Shown piece after piece: positions 38,488 to 50,306 of a stretch of DNA of 64,000 bases. This DNA is from Rhytidiadelphus loreus (lineage: Eukaryota; Streptophyta; Bryopsida; Hypnales; Hylocomiaceae). Made by a program: the position numbers and the translations under genes. Location: NCBI GenBank assembly GCA_947034895.1, contig OX344762.1:4469501-4533500 (forward strand), in the 5' to 3' direction. Position 1 is the first letter of the stretch; each line of letters opens with the position of its first letter. The notes below the pieces were generated by a model, which did no database searches, was not told where the DNA came from, and worked only from the letters and a program-made list of their open reading frames with translations.

Positions 38488-38507
38488 GTGCTAAGATGGC
38501 CATGTTT

Positions 38508-38928
38508 AATCACCTGATTAAAGAAAAATCTAAATTGTTGATTACTGAATGATGGAAAATTAACAAGGTATAGTGAAGTTCAAAAAAGAAGCAATCACAG
38601 GCATTAATCCTTAAAAGAGTTTTGAGCCAGTATTGGCCTACGTTTGTTGTATTCAAGGATTTAATGAGTGAAGATGGGAGTATTTCAAAATTATGGGTTG
38701 GACAATATTTGAACATGGACTCAAAGAATTTTACAAGATTTTTGGGAATTATTTTGAGTCATTCTATACATTTTGTGCCTATGCAAGTGGTGCATTATAC
38801 ATATTCCAGCATAAAGGTCTTCACTTATTGTATTTTGTACTCATTCAAGGGTGTCAAACACCACATTCCTTCACCGTATTCCTTGACTCGTGAATGAACC
38901 TGGGATCTTTTGAGCTGACATTGCAAAT
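38508..38928. other. Spacer between LINE and TTAA element
   Basis: This is pre-insertion sequence between the LINE target duplication and the TTAA element. No gene seen. Confidence 0.5.
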
Positions 38929-39662
38929 TTAACCCCTCACCACCCAAGGGGCTCAAAAGTGTCCTCATAAAGTTTTATGTCCAATTCAAAGTACTACAAC
39001 TTTTGCATCCAATGTCCAAATTAAATAAAACTTGTTGGGAAATTTTTACCTTTTCTTCTGTTTTGTTTGGTAAAATTTTTAGATCAATCAAAGAGGTAAT
39101 GATTTTTTGGAAGCCAATCAAAGTTCACAAGTTCAATTTGATTCACCAAAGTGCAATTCATAGCTGCAACTTCAGGGATTGTATCTCCTTCATCCAATGT
39201 TTGATTTCAATAAAAATTTGTTGGGGTTGTATTACCCTTGAAGTCTAGTTATTGTGCAAAATTTTCATGTCAATCCAAGTTGTTTTGAATGTTTAGGAGC
39301 AATTCAAAATTCAAAATCCCACCATTCTTGGACTATAGTGAACTTTGGCGGCTTGTATCTTCTTCATACAATGTCCGTTTCCAATAACTTTTATTGGAAA
39401 AGTTGCGCATACTAGTCTAGTTTGTATGGCTAAAATTCCATATCAATACAAGAAGTTATGAATTACTGAGAAGCATTTTAGTAGAAGGAGGTTTAGCCTT
39501 GTCTCAATTTTCTGCAACTTTTCTTGCATATTTTTTGACATTTGCAAGCATTAGAAGAAAGTTGGACCCAAGAAGGGGCTGCCTCAATGCAAGGAAGGTG
39601 GGCAAACATAACAGAAATAAACTCACCATTGTTGAGTGCTGGACTAATGATGACCAGTTGGG

Positions 39663-39935
39663 TAGTTGAGTGATGCTGGATTAGATGAATATGATTGGAC
39701 GATGAACTACCCCCTTGAGGAGGTGCCCGCTTACGTGGTGGCCCAGAAGTCCGCTAAAGCAGTCGTGGCTGCCCCATTTGGCGAGATGATGACTTGTACC
39801 TATATTCCAATTGGCGGGGGGGGTTGTAATCTTATGATCAACGGATTCTTGAAACTTCTTCTCGGACTATTTTTTGGCGGGCACAGGTATGAATTGATGC
39901 ATCGAAGGATTGAGCAAGCTGCTCTGATTTGAGCT
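39663..39935 (+). other. Unassigned open stretch in the TTAA element
   Basis: An 88-codon frame (39666-39932) preceded directly by a stop. It has a GC content higher than its surroundings and reads DEYDWTMNYPLEEVPAYVV, then a Gly-rich run and a hydrophobic part. The sequence just upstream in another frame reads VECWTNDDQLGS, which also looks coding. It may be a decayed extra exon of the element. No domain was recognised. Confidence 0.3.
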
Positions 39936-40099
39936 CGATCAACGCAGTGCGAGTAGTAAGGTAAGAATTTTTTGAACTTTGCAGCTTGATTGTTTTTGTG
40001 CATCTTTAAATCTAGTCTCTAAGGTGGTATTATATTTGGATTCAAATTCTTTGGGTTTGAATTTCTGTAGAATTGTTCTGTATTCACTCCCTTCCAGTA

Positions 40100-40520
40100 C
40101 TATGGAATTTAGATGCTTGCAACTTTTCTTATGAATGGTAGTTGTGTTAGTTGGCTCTGATTGATCAATGCAAGAGAAATTTGAGACTAGTGCAAGTGAG
40201 AAGAGAATTTTCTAAGGTTTCAAGCAAGCAATGAATGAAAGTTTAGTGGGAGTGTATACCTGTTGAATTCATAAATGGCAATTGTGTTAGTTAACTCTGA
40301 TCGGAATGGCGGATTTAAGATCAGTGCAAACGAAAAGATGATTGCCTAAGGTTTCAAGCAAGCATGCTAGAAAATTCAGGTAGAGTGAGGATTTGGGTAC
40401 CTTCTTATACAAGGGAAAGGGTGTGCCTGAAATTGCTTGTAACTATTGATCAATCACCTCCAGTATCAAAGAATTTAGATGCCTGCAACTTAGATCATGA
40501 ATGACATTCATATTAGTAGA
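40100..40520. repeat. Imperfect repeats upstream of the transposase-like gene
   Basis: ATGGYARTTGTGTTAGTTRR with CTCTGAT after it occurs near 40136 and 40276. AAGGTTTCAAGCAAGCA occurs near 40216 and 40350. A GGAATTTAGATGCTTGCAAC-like phrase occurs near 40105 and again near 40469. These look like diverged copies of a unit of roughly 140-180 bp, possibly a leader or subterminal repeat of the transposon. Confidence 0.5.
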
Positions 40521-40641
40521 TCAAGTAGGCCAACGAGTAACAATTTGTTAGATTCTTGAGTCTTCTAAGATATTTGTATTTTCATTTCTAATTCTGTAAA
40601 GTTGGTGCTATCCTGGGTACTAAATTTTTGAGAGTTTGTGT

Positions 40642-43600
40642 ATGGCACCCGAGAACTGAAGCACGGCTCTTAGGACGAATGTGTCACTCTATAAGGCGCA
40701 GGCCTCAATTGATTCAAAATATGCACCTGTAATTCAGCGTGGCAAGTTGCTCCATGAGCAACCATCGAGGTCTACTTTTGCAGCAAAGAGAAAGGCAGGA
40801 GATACTAATATAGACCTCTGGCTTGATGGAAGTATATATCCACTTGATCATCATACTGGGAAACATCCGAAATTTGATTCCCTAAAAAGTTTGCTGGAGT
40901 TTGTAGGGGATGGTGAGAGTAGCTTATTTGGATACGTGCAAAGGCTACATTCACAGAGCTTAGAGAGTGTGCGGTTAGAATTTCGAGAGGAGATAGTAGC
41001 CTTGAGAGAGCAAGCTCAACAGCTACAAATACAGATAGATTTGTAACGAATTCAATTGCAAGATGCATCGTTCTTCCAGAACGAGATCAAAATGCTACAG
41101 TCAGAGAAGAGTTTATTAGAAGAGCGCTTGAGTACTCTGCAAATGGAGGTTCATGTTGGATATGCTGAGAAGTTGGCCAGTGATTTGGAGCTTGAGGTTG
41201 CACAGCAGAACAGTGAATTAGCACAACAAAATTTGGTCACAGGTCATGGATTAGAAGTGCAGTCGATCAAGGCACAACTTTCAAAATCCAAGGCCGAATT
41301 GAACCGTCTTGTCATGAAATTCAACAAACTAAGGAAGACACCATATGGCTATCGCATGCAAGTTAGGCCACGTTGAGACTTGAGCAAACTAAAGCAGTCT
41401 AGAGGACATGCAAAGGCACAGAAGAGATTGGCCAGGTGCTTAGTGGGGCCAGAGACCGTGAGGAAAGTTCAAGAGAGGAATGCAAATGAAGGACGATCAT
41501 CTCGATTGTATGGTGATACAGAATCGCAAGTTGCAAGTGGTCAATTGTTTGGTAGTTTACTATCCAAAACAGAGATGTCGGCTATGTTAGAAACCCCAAG
41601 AATGACATTTGCCGAGAAGAAGATGATCAACTATTACTTGGACAAAATAGGTGCAAATGTTGGTCCTGAAAAAATATTAGAGACATGCGACAGAAATGGA
41701 GTCACATCTGATGGGTACAGTGCAATTTACAAAAAATTCAAGGGCGCAGTACAAGCGGCTGGAAAGGGAATTCGACTTGGGTGTTTGCCAAACCCTTATC
41801 AGATTTCAAAGCTGAGAAGGGAGATGAATGGGAATCTCAAAGACTTGATTGGCGAGTACTACAGCATTAATGACACTCTAATTCTTCCCGGTACAAAATC
41901 AAAGGAGTCGACAAAAGTTACATTGAGTAGTAAGAACTCTTTCTTCGTCGATGTGGAAGCAGTTCAGAGAACCATGGTGGCACTTTACGGATTCACCCCA
42001 GAAGGTAATTGCTACATCCAATTCAATTGCATTGCATTATAAATAAGTCATGCAATCGATCTAGAATGGATACAGATACTTTGATAAATTCTTGGGCTCT
42101 TCACGTAAGGGTGTTTCTGTTTCAATAGAATGACTAGTGTTTCTGTGCTTAAGCGGGCTTTGGATAAGCTGACCCTGATCACATCAACCAATTGACGACC
42201 CTGAATCCAATCGATCAGCTACTCAGCTAATTTCAAAACTCTAGGACCCTGAATCACATTGATACAAGCAAACCGATGTTATGGTACTTGATTGCATGAT
42301 CAGCTAATCAGCTAATTTCAAAACTCTAGGATCCTGAATCACATTGATTGCATGAGGTAGAACTATTAGGGTGACAATTTTAACCTCTACATGCACTGGT
42401 GTTTTTTTCAGAGTTACATGGCCATCCCTTGATATTTGTCCTGAAATTAGACGAGGCGGAAATAGTCCATGGACAAAAGTTAGAACGTGTGTCCATCACC
42501 ATTATGAATCGTGCCTTGGACAGAGATATTGAGAAAAACAGTCCTCGCTATTTCTCGGTGCAGTCTGAACGGGAGATCTGGCTAGTAGCAAGCTTCGAAG
42601 TACCAAAAGAATCTTATGAGGTGTTGTCTTGGGTGTTCAATAAATCAACGATTCCAGACTTGATATCTGCCCAGGAGGATGGACAACTACTACAAGTACT
42701 AGACATCGGCGAATTCAAAGTGCAGTGGCACTTAGCAACGGATATGAAAACCATTAAGGTAATGTATGGTCTAAAGCATGGAACAAATACGTTACATACA
42801 TGCATTTATTGCATGCAAGAACGAACTAAACCAATTGTAACAACCACTGCCCAAGCGATGCTAACAATGAGTAAGCGCACAAGCTCCTGGAGTGGCGGCC
42901 TTTTCTCCAACTGCATCCACGCTAAACCAATTCTGGGTGCACGGGGTCAGGGTAGATGGAAGCCCATTCTACAAATCCCCATGGATAGAGTTCATATATG
43001 TACACTTCATGCTCTAAACCGTATAGTGGAAAAGATACTTCACCTCTACTTCATGTACATTTGGACCATTCGGGATAAGATCCAACAAAAACAAGCAGTA
43101 GACTCAATGCAGACAGTATTATCTTCTACAGGGGCACATGGCGGAAACGTGCAAATATTCAAGGACAACGACCTCTCTGGGAAATCAAACAACGTGCCTA
43201 ACAAGCCTTTGCTTAGTGGAGCTAACTGCTCGAAGATATTTAAGGCAAGTCCCCTGCTTGGAGGATCTGACAAGTTGTGGAGAGACATCGTGAATTCGTC
43301 ACGCAACTTTCAAGACGGAGGAATTGCTAGAAGGACACAGCTGGACATGTGGGGAGGATTGGATGACTTAAGATTGTACTTCACAAAGCTAACTCTCGAT
43401 GACAACAAAGTGCACCAATTTAAAGATAAGGTAGAAGCTTGGGGACGATTATTTGTGCACTGTTTTGGTGAACATCATGTTACACAATACTTGGTATGTT
43501 TTCTAACCTTCCTCCTATAACAAAGATAGACATGATGAAAGTTCAAGAGAGGAATGGTACACTTGTGGGTATCCTAATTGTTGAATTAAGATTAACTGAA

Positions 43601-44253
43601 CTTCATGATAGTAAACATATTAGACGAATAACATATTCAGTTTATATATAATGCACACATTGATCCTTATGCAGAAATGAAATTAAAAAAACTGAAGTAT
43701 TCAAGACATGCCTTGGTTTGTAGAATTCTTATTGAATTCTTCATGAATTTGACCACTCGTATTTGAACTGTAACAGCATGTTATAGTTCGACATGCATGT
43801 TGGTTTGTTAACGAGTATGGATCCCTAGCCGTGTGGTCATGCCAAGGCATGGAGAAATCTCACCATGCGGCCAAAGCAGCCTATCACCGCCATACTCAAC
43901 ATGCAGGAGGAAAATTTTGAAATAGTCCTTTATTACAGGTTTACGAACACTGGTACCGCATAATCCAGCATTGTTTCAAAAATAAAAGTTTACACGATAG
44001 TGAGGAATTTCCTGACTTGAACGGTGATGCTGCTGTTCAAGCTAGGCGTGAGCGATCAATATCCTCTAGTGCTGCCGCCCATCATGCTGCATGGCGAGAA
44101 ACTTGTACTCGTCAGGGATCACGGTGGGTTCCAAACTCTGAAGATGTGAGTGAAGATCCAACAATGATAGATCAAGCTGCAACAAATTCTGATGGATACG
44201 AAGCAATGGCAGACTTAGAGGAATATGAAGCAACTTCAGACTTTGAAAACTAG
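40642..44253 (+). pseudogene. DDE-transposase-like gene of the TTAA element, three exons, three in-frame stops
   Basis: Exons 40642-42004, 42412-43493 and 43939-44253 join in frame (2760 bases, 920 codons); donors are GTAATT and GTATGT, acceptors TTTTTTTCAG and TATTACAG. The start ATG 40642 is followed in the same frame by stops at 40657-40659 (TGA), 41044-41046 (TAA) and 41374-41376 (TGA). The N-terminal part is Gln/Glu/Leu-rich and likely coiled coil (residues about 95-230). Exon 2 has KLDEAEIVHG, then ATDMKTIKVMYGLKHG directly before CIYC, then IPMDRVHICTLHALNRIVEK. The paired Asp blocks followed by a Cys pair recall DDE transposases with an inserted zinc ribbon; the assignment is inference. 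The C-terminus is acidic. The spacing is too well kept for chance, so decay is recent. Confidence 0.7.
42213..42348. repeat. 51-bp direct repeat in intron 1 of the transposase-like gene
   Basis: 42213-42263 and 42298-42348 are nearly identical (GATCAGCTAMTCAGCTAATT, then TTCAAAACTCTAGGAYCCTG). The copies are offset by 85 bp. Confidence 0.85.
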
Positions 44254-45010
44254 AATATCAGGGGTCCCTGGAATGCATCCCTGGACGTGTGTCCCAGTAT
44301 CTTCAGTCGAAGATCGTCCTTCTAGTAAATTCAACGACCTGTGCTAGGACCATTGTCTCAGAACATTACCAACACCATAGTCATTATACCCATCAAGTTC
44401 TGATTTATACCCATCAGATTCTGATTGTTGAATTACCAAAAGGAGCCTGAAGATGTCCAATCTGAAAATTCAATATCTAATCTATATTAGACTTGATATC
44501 TAATCTTGATCTGATTTTCTCTATTGTTTTCTCCCCAGGCCACCTGAGGCTGGGGCTTTGTACCTCCTTCCTTGCAATGAAATTCCGTTTCATTTTTGTC
44601 AAAAAAAAAATCCTGATCTCATCCTACTGTGAACTTGCTCCTGGCTTTCTGAGCACTTATTGTTGCCGTTTTTTGCGCTTACTGCTGTCATTTCTGATTG
44701 TCAGGACAACACAACTGGATTATTCGATCAACACAAAAGAAATCGAAATAGTCAAGGCTAAGAAACTTCAGACTTTTACAAACCTGCAGAAGACCTTTAA
44801 GACTATAGTTTTGATCAGAGTTGAGTGTCTTACCTACATCAATTAACTTGAAAGAATTCGAATCCGTTTTGGTGGTAGGACATCAGCAAAGGTGAAATTT
44901 CTTTCATTACGTTGATTCACCTATCACATGCAACTCACTGTTTAGAGTTTATTTGATGTGCAACAGAGGCAACATAGCATAACTAGAATTAGGCAGTAAA
45001 AAAATCAAGT
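44254..45010. other. Intergenic part between the two transposon genes
   Basis: A 3'-3' intergenic stretch. The 117-codon frame at 44493-44846 has no recognisable content, and an A-run interrupts its neighbourhood near 44600. Confidence 0.5.
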
Positions 45011-46525
45011 TCATACCTTTGTGGATGCTTGGCCATCTTGAACAATCCACATACGGAAATCTGTTGGGCAATCTGTACCCAATATAATGGTTATCTCTTG
45101 GCGCACATTTGATAACAACCAGTTTCTCCCTACTTCAATATCAGTTTGCCCATCTCCATATTCGCATGTTATGAATACAACATCAATAGGACCAATTTGA
45201 TCTATTTGTTGCCATTGATTGTTAGGTTGGAGACGCTCACGGTTGAACTGGAAATTTGCATATAATGTAGACCTACCGATTTGGAATTTGAAAACAAGTG
45301 AACTCCGATCCACTACACATTTAATAACATCGGCTCCTGTAGTGATTTTGTAATCCCAGCCTTCGTCCATTAGAGATGACATTAACTTCCCTGTCACATT
45401 TTTGAAAACAAAGAAAGTACTAGTTTGACGGATACTCTCAGCACACGAAAAAAGATCAACCATCACCGTTATAGGCATAAACCACTGTAAGTGTGTTTGT
45501 CGGCTGCCTGTTGTGGGTTTCATTGACGTTCTAAAATCCAATCGCATTTTTGCTCTGAAAGACTCGGTGGTTGCCATATCGGGGAGCGGCCACAATGGAT
45601 CGTCAAAGTTTGGTAACGGAATTGGCTCAAGACGACCATGTGTTTGGTTACCTATTTTAGGATAGTAGAACGCGTTGTAAAAGTACAAACTATCACGTAG
45701 GAGTTCTCTATCACTACGGCCTCCTCGATAAGGTTCACCTACCTCTGCATGAACTACCGTGATTATCCCCAATAAGCTTTTGGCATCAACCCAATCAACA
45801 TACTCCGAAAGATATAGATCTGTCCCAAAAAATCAACAATATGTTAATAATTTATTCAAGACTAAAATTACAATACAGTTTGCCAAAGCTTCAAATTGCA
45901 ATACAATGCATGACTAACTAATACCTTCAAATTATGAGAAAAGTTTAAGGACGCCCTAGTAAGCTCTATTATGAGGCAGAGATGAAAATCACAGTTCCCC
46001 TGGATCTTTAACTTAAAAACATCGAGCTTTGCTAAAGAATGACAAAACTGCACTCAGCACTTGTACTAAAATTGAAACTGCCTTGGACCAGGGCTATCAA
46101 ACCATTTCCCACAACCATTTGGATTCGTGGCTTCCAATTAAAACTAGCATACTCCATATTTAACAACAATTATAAAGAAGATTGAACCCATTTACAGTCA
46201 ATGAAAGATTGAACTTACAATTTGCACCTCCCATCAGCAATGGAGCTTGCGGATCCAACTCGAGCTACCTGAACATGTAAGCATGTTGGACTTTAACTTC
46301 AGAGACAACATTAGAATTAGAAGTGAAGCAAAATTGTAATATTTTGGCCTTATAGGCACCCTCAATCGAATTGCCTCCATGCCTGACTGCATCCCGTGCG
46401 TATCCTCCTCTTCTTCCAGGCGTAAGAATAACCTAGGAATTTATCTCAAACCGAGTTGGAACCCATTCCCCTGCTTCACCCTCAATATAAAGAATCACAG
46501 ATTGAACACTTGATCGGGGCCTCAT
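45011..46525 (-). pseudogene. Second gene of the TTAA element, unknown function, two exons, two in-frame stops
   Basis: Exon 1 is 46525-46219 (ATG at 46523-46525) and exon 2 is 45819-45011. The donor is GTAAGT, the acceptor is GGGACAG, and the phase agrees (one base plus two). The joined frame is 372 codons including the final TGA, and it has TAG at 46433-46435 (codon 31) and 46265-46267 (codon 87). The protein has no membrane segment. Readable parts are SVILYIEGEAGEWVPTRFEI, RRGGYARDAVRHGG, LPDMATTESFRAKMRLDF, FMPITVMVDLF and CEYGDGQTDIEVGRNWL. I recognise no family. The final codons AAG-GTATGA could be a further donor. It faces the transposase-like gene tail to tail within the same ends, so an accessory role in transposition is inferred. 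Confidence 0.65.
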
Positions 46526-47331
46526 TCTGACAGCGTGAGATCAAAGAGAAGAAGAATTGACATAATAAAAAGATCGAACTTGGCTCATCGGAAGGTTGAT
46601 TCAAAACTGGCGCGAGGGGCAAACAAACTCAAGTACAAAAGCTTGATTACTTGGAAGGGAACGAGTTCAAAAACAGGAGGGAACAAGCTCCTACTGATCT
46701 TGAAGAAGATGTATAGACGAGCTTGTACATCTAACGGGCAAATAGCCATCAACGTGTCAAGCTCTGAGTGATCCCAAGGACGCACGAAAGAGAAACGTAA
46801 GGCCAGTCATGATGGCCCACACGCCATGGACCACTCACAGACCACTTGCAGACCACTCACTCGCCTCAATGCCTATGTGGACAGCCATACTTTTGGGACG
46901 GGCACGCTCCAATAGTGATTAAAATAGTAAGAATTCTGACAGTCACTTTGAGGGTCCAACTTTATCCTAATGCTATTTTGCAAACACATTGAGTCAATTG
47001 AATGATATCTTTTTTTCACCAATGTGTTTGTATGCTGGTTTTGAATCACTTTATAGTTTAAAGTTTTATCATTTGATTAGGTTTAGAAACCAAATTTCGC
47101 CTCTAAATGTGTTTTTAGGAAAATTTCAGCATTCTTTTTCAACACTAAAACATTATAATCTCTCAATCTGTGCGGTCAAATGACTTCAAATTTGATAGAC
47201 ACCATTTACAACATACACACTACAAAATTTTATGGTTAAGATCTCTATATCTTAGTAACATTTAGATCTATATCACTTCAAAAGCAATGATGTTTTTGAA
47301 CCCAAAACAGCCTTGGGCGGTGAAGGGTTAA

Positions 47332-50302
47332 TTTTCATGGATTTGGGTTGGTGAATTTGGATGTAGATTCAGAATTATGGTTTGGAGTTGAAGGATTTTA
47401 GTGTGCATTGGGAGTCTCTGATGTGTTGCATTTGTTATTAGGAGTGGAACAATTTGGCAATGGTTGGGATTTTATTGTCTGCAATTGATTAAGGGGGGCT
47501 GCTATCATGTTGGTTTGGAAATTTGAGGAACTATAGTGTTCTATTTTTTTTGAATTTTTTTTGTTGAATTTTTTGAATTTTTTTGAAAATGAAAAAAGGA
47601 GTTGCAAAAAAAAAAAAAAAATTGAAAATGTAATAAGTTTATCTCAAAATAGTTGTTTGAACTTTGAAGCTTTCTTATGTTAATTTGGGTTGAACAAAAT
47701 GTTGAGTTCCAATTGCTCATAGTAATTTCAACTACTGAAAGGCTACTTACTATTTTCAATTTTAGAGTTGCAACTGCGAGGCCAAGGCACTTTACTTTGA
47801 TCAACTTTTTAATCCAGAACTCATTGACTTGAGACCTTGTTCTAAACTTCAAATTGTGGTGTTGTATTAGCAAAAGGAAACAACATGGTTGCGTCGTAAC
47901 GTCCCGATTGCAGTCAGGTTCATAAGATGACATAGAATGGATTGTACAACTCTTTTTTTTTCCTTTGATTGTATAAATTGTCACTTGCAAAAGCTATAGC
48001 ATGCGTTGTGATCTGAAGACACCTCGTGCACCTCACTGTCATAACATTAGCTTGTTTGTGTTTTTGGAATGGATATAGGTGAGGATCACAACTTCTTGGA
48101 GCTATTTCTATAGTCATTTGGCAAAGATCACATACTTCCATATTATGAATAGAGTTTCTAGTACAAAAACATTGATATTTGGATACATTTACTTGCTACT
48201 ATTAGCCCATGATACAAACATATTTGTTTTGAATCATTTATTGCTTGCAATGATATTATGTATGATTTTTTTGAAAAACTAGGTATGTTTTGCAAACCTT
48301 TTTTGAAAAAAATCCCATCAAAAACTTCTACCATGCTACATTACATCAATAGAAGAAAACTAGAAGAAACTGTATTTTATTTGACAAAAACTAATTGTAC
48401 TCAACAAAAAAGTACCATCTTGATTTTGTTGAGGTCTCCCTTCATAATACAAAATTATGTGTTTTACTTGTCAAAAATTTTCATTTTAATTGTCAAATTT
48501 TGTGCTGAACTGTTGGAACACAGAATTTTGCATTACAAAGGATAGAGTAAGTTGAAAATATAGAATGATGGTAGGAAAGGCTCTTGTCTAAATTAGCTTA
48601 GACAATATAAGCTAGTTACTTCTAAAAAGAGACATTATGATTAGTAATAGACAGAATGATGTCCTTGTTCAATAAGGGGTGTTCTAGTATACAATTTTTT
48701 TTTTCAACTTCAGTTTTTTGCTTGTTCCTGATTTTTAGAGCTCAGTTTTTTCCTAATGTTTTGTAAATTTTGACAAAAATACGAGTTTGCAAGTGCATTT
48801 ATTTTGTGATATATATTGAGCACTTTGTTTAATCTATATAATGTTTTTGAACACGTAAATGATAGTTTTCTTCTAAACCATTTTCTGTTGTTCGTAGAGT
48901 ATGTTGTCATATTATTTGATGACAAGTAGCTATTAGGCTCTATAGAGCACAACAAAGGTTGGTTGTAGACTTAGTATAGCCAAAATGGCCATGTATCGGT
49001 CATTGGAGGTAAAGTGATGTTTTGGGACTATTGGAGGTGTAAACGGAGTCATTTTGGGAAGCCTTTGGAGTGGTTGTAATCCTAAGCCTCCCCTTTGCTT
49101 CTTCATTCTCTTTAAGCAATAAACTTCTTGCCAACATGGCTTAATTATATCTCAAACTCCTAATTGACATTTTAAACACCTAATTAGATATTGGAAATGG
49201 GAAATGGAAGTGCTTGAAGCACTTTTGGACTTTTAGATATTAACTCACTGCATTTCTAGGGATTTCTACCAAATACAATGCAAAGACTCTTTTTAGATCT
49301 TTCTAATTGCAAATACTAATGAAAATGAGCAAAAGTGAAAAAAAAAAAAAAAATTGAGGCCTAAGTGAAAACTATGGGGCTTAAAATTGCCAATAAGTTT
49401 AATTTAACTCTCAACACAACATTGCAAAGCTATCTCAATGATTTGGCTAACTCAGGTCGCAATGTGCCTAAGTACATAACAAAGAACTTCACTTATTTGG
49501 AACATGGTACAAAAAACTTGAGAGAGAAATATCTTGAAGTGAAAGTGCATGCATTGGCAAAGTCATACATGTCACCCCTATTGATAAGTTCCATGTGTCA
49601 ATTGTGCCATGTCAAGCCCAAATCTTCACCCATTCATGTATTTTCCTCCCCTTAATGCCATTTTCCATTGATTTTCATTGATTTTCCATTGGTTTTCTTT
49701 CTTTCCCATAATTTCCCTTCCATACCATTTTAATAGAATACTGCCATTTTAACAAAATATCCGTTGGGTGCACAATGCATGGAATACCCTAATTATGTAC
49801 AAATTATGATTGGCCTTGGAATTTTCAAGGTCTACTTAGCTCTAAAATAGGGGTCTCTTTTTGCTCTACATACTCGTACAATGTATACCAACAATTACAT
49901 CCCCTTATGAATTTAGTAGGGTTGAACTTGACTATACAATATATAATCAAAAGCTATTTAGGCAACAACAAAGACCTTCAAGAAATTAGCCTCTAAATAT
50001 GTATGAGGTGCCACCAATCACATCATTAAGTGTTACATAACAAAAAATAAAATACAAAATATGTTTGGTATCAAATGAATTCATTATGAATATTATTGTA
50101 TTCCTACACTTGTACTTGTGGATACACAATCGTCATTCCTATAATCCTATTGAATACTAGAATGCAATGTATGTATTATTGTTGTTCGATTGAATTGAAT
50201 TTTAGAATCAAATATCACTCTATTTTTAGAAATAAAATAGCCCTACGTTTTACAATATGGAAAAATATATACTACTAATTGATAATTCAGAAATTAACAT
50301 CT
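47332..50302. other. No convincing gene
   Basis: AT-rich with A-runs near 47610 and 49340. A 96-codon frame at 49365-49655 follows the second A-run, and a 149-codon antisense frame (47541-47990) overlaps the first; neither has a domain. Confidence 0.4.
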
Positions 50303-50306
50303 TTAA

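Larger units (their letters stand above)
30486..38491 (-). mobile_element. LINE (non-LTR retrotransposon) with target-site duplication
   Basis: The element lies on the minus strand between two copies of TAAGATGGCYATGTTT (30470-30485 and 38492-38507; 15 of 16 match). The low-coordinate end starts with TTTGTTTTGTTTTTTG, which is an A-rich tail on the coding strand. Inside, in coding order, are the C-terminal linker of ORF1, an endonuclease, a reverse transcriptase and a zf-RVT-like C-terminus. The order, the ORF1/ORF2 junction and the A-rich tail fit plant L1-like elements. Without the later 2-kb insertion (33000-35016) it is about 6.0 kb. ORF1 lacks the usual RNA-binding and zinc-knuckle parts, so it is probably 5'-truncated. 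Many stops make it inactive. Confidence 0.9.
38933..47327 (+). mobile_element. 8.4-kb TTAA-flanked DNA transposon with two convergent genes
   Basis: It is flanked by TTAA at 38929-38932 and 47328-47331. The left end is CCCCTCACCACCCAAGG (38933-38949). The right end, read inward, is CCCTTCACCGCCCAAGG (47327-47311); 15 of 17 bases match. Inside are a three-exon transposase-like gene on the plus strand (40642-44253) and a two-exon gene on the minus strand (45011-46525), meeting tail to tail. The right subterminal sequence (CAATCTGTGCGGTCAAA, then ..CAGCCTTGGG) resembles the right end of the 831-bp element at 58892-59722. TTAA duplications are known for piggyBac and Sola3 superfamilies, but I see no piggyBac-type protein. 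Both genes carry stops, so this copy is inactive. Confidence 0.85.

Noticed and set aside
40642..46525. Stop codon reassignment or editing to explain the in-frame stops
   Set aside because: All three stop codons are affected, while the nearby pectin methylesterase gene reads with the standard code. Decay of a silenced transposon is simpler.
38933..47327. Calling the large element a piggyBac transposon because of TTAA
   Set aside because: The encoded protein shows no recognisable piggyBac DDD core or C-terminal Cys-rich domain. TTAA is shared with other superfamilies.
47541..47990. 149-codon minus-strand frame
   Set aside because: It ends in low-complexity Asn/Lys/Phe runs from A/T homopolymers, and no domain or conserved motif is seen.
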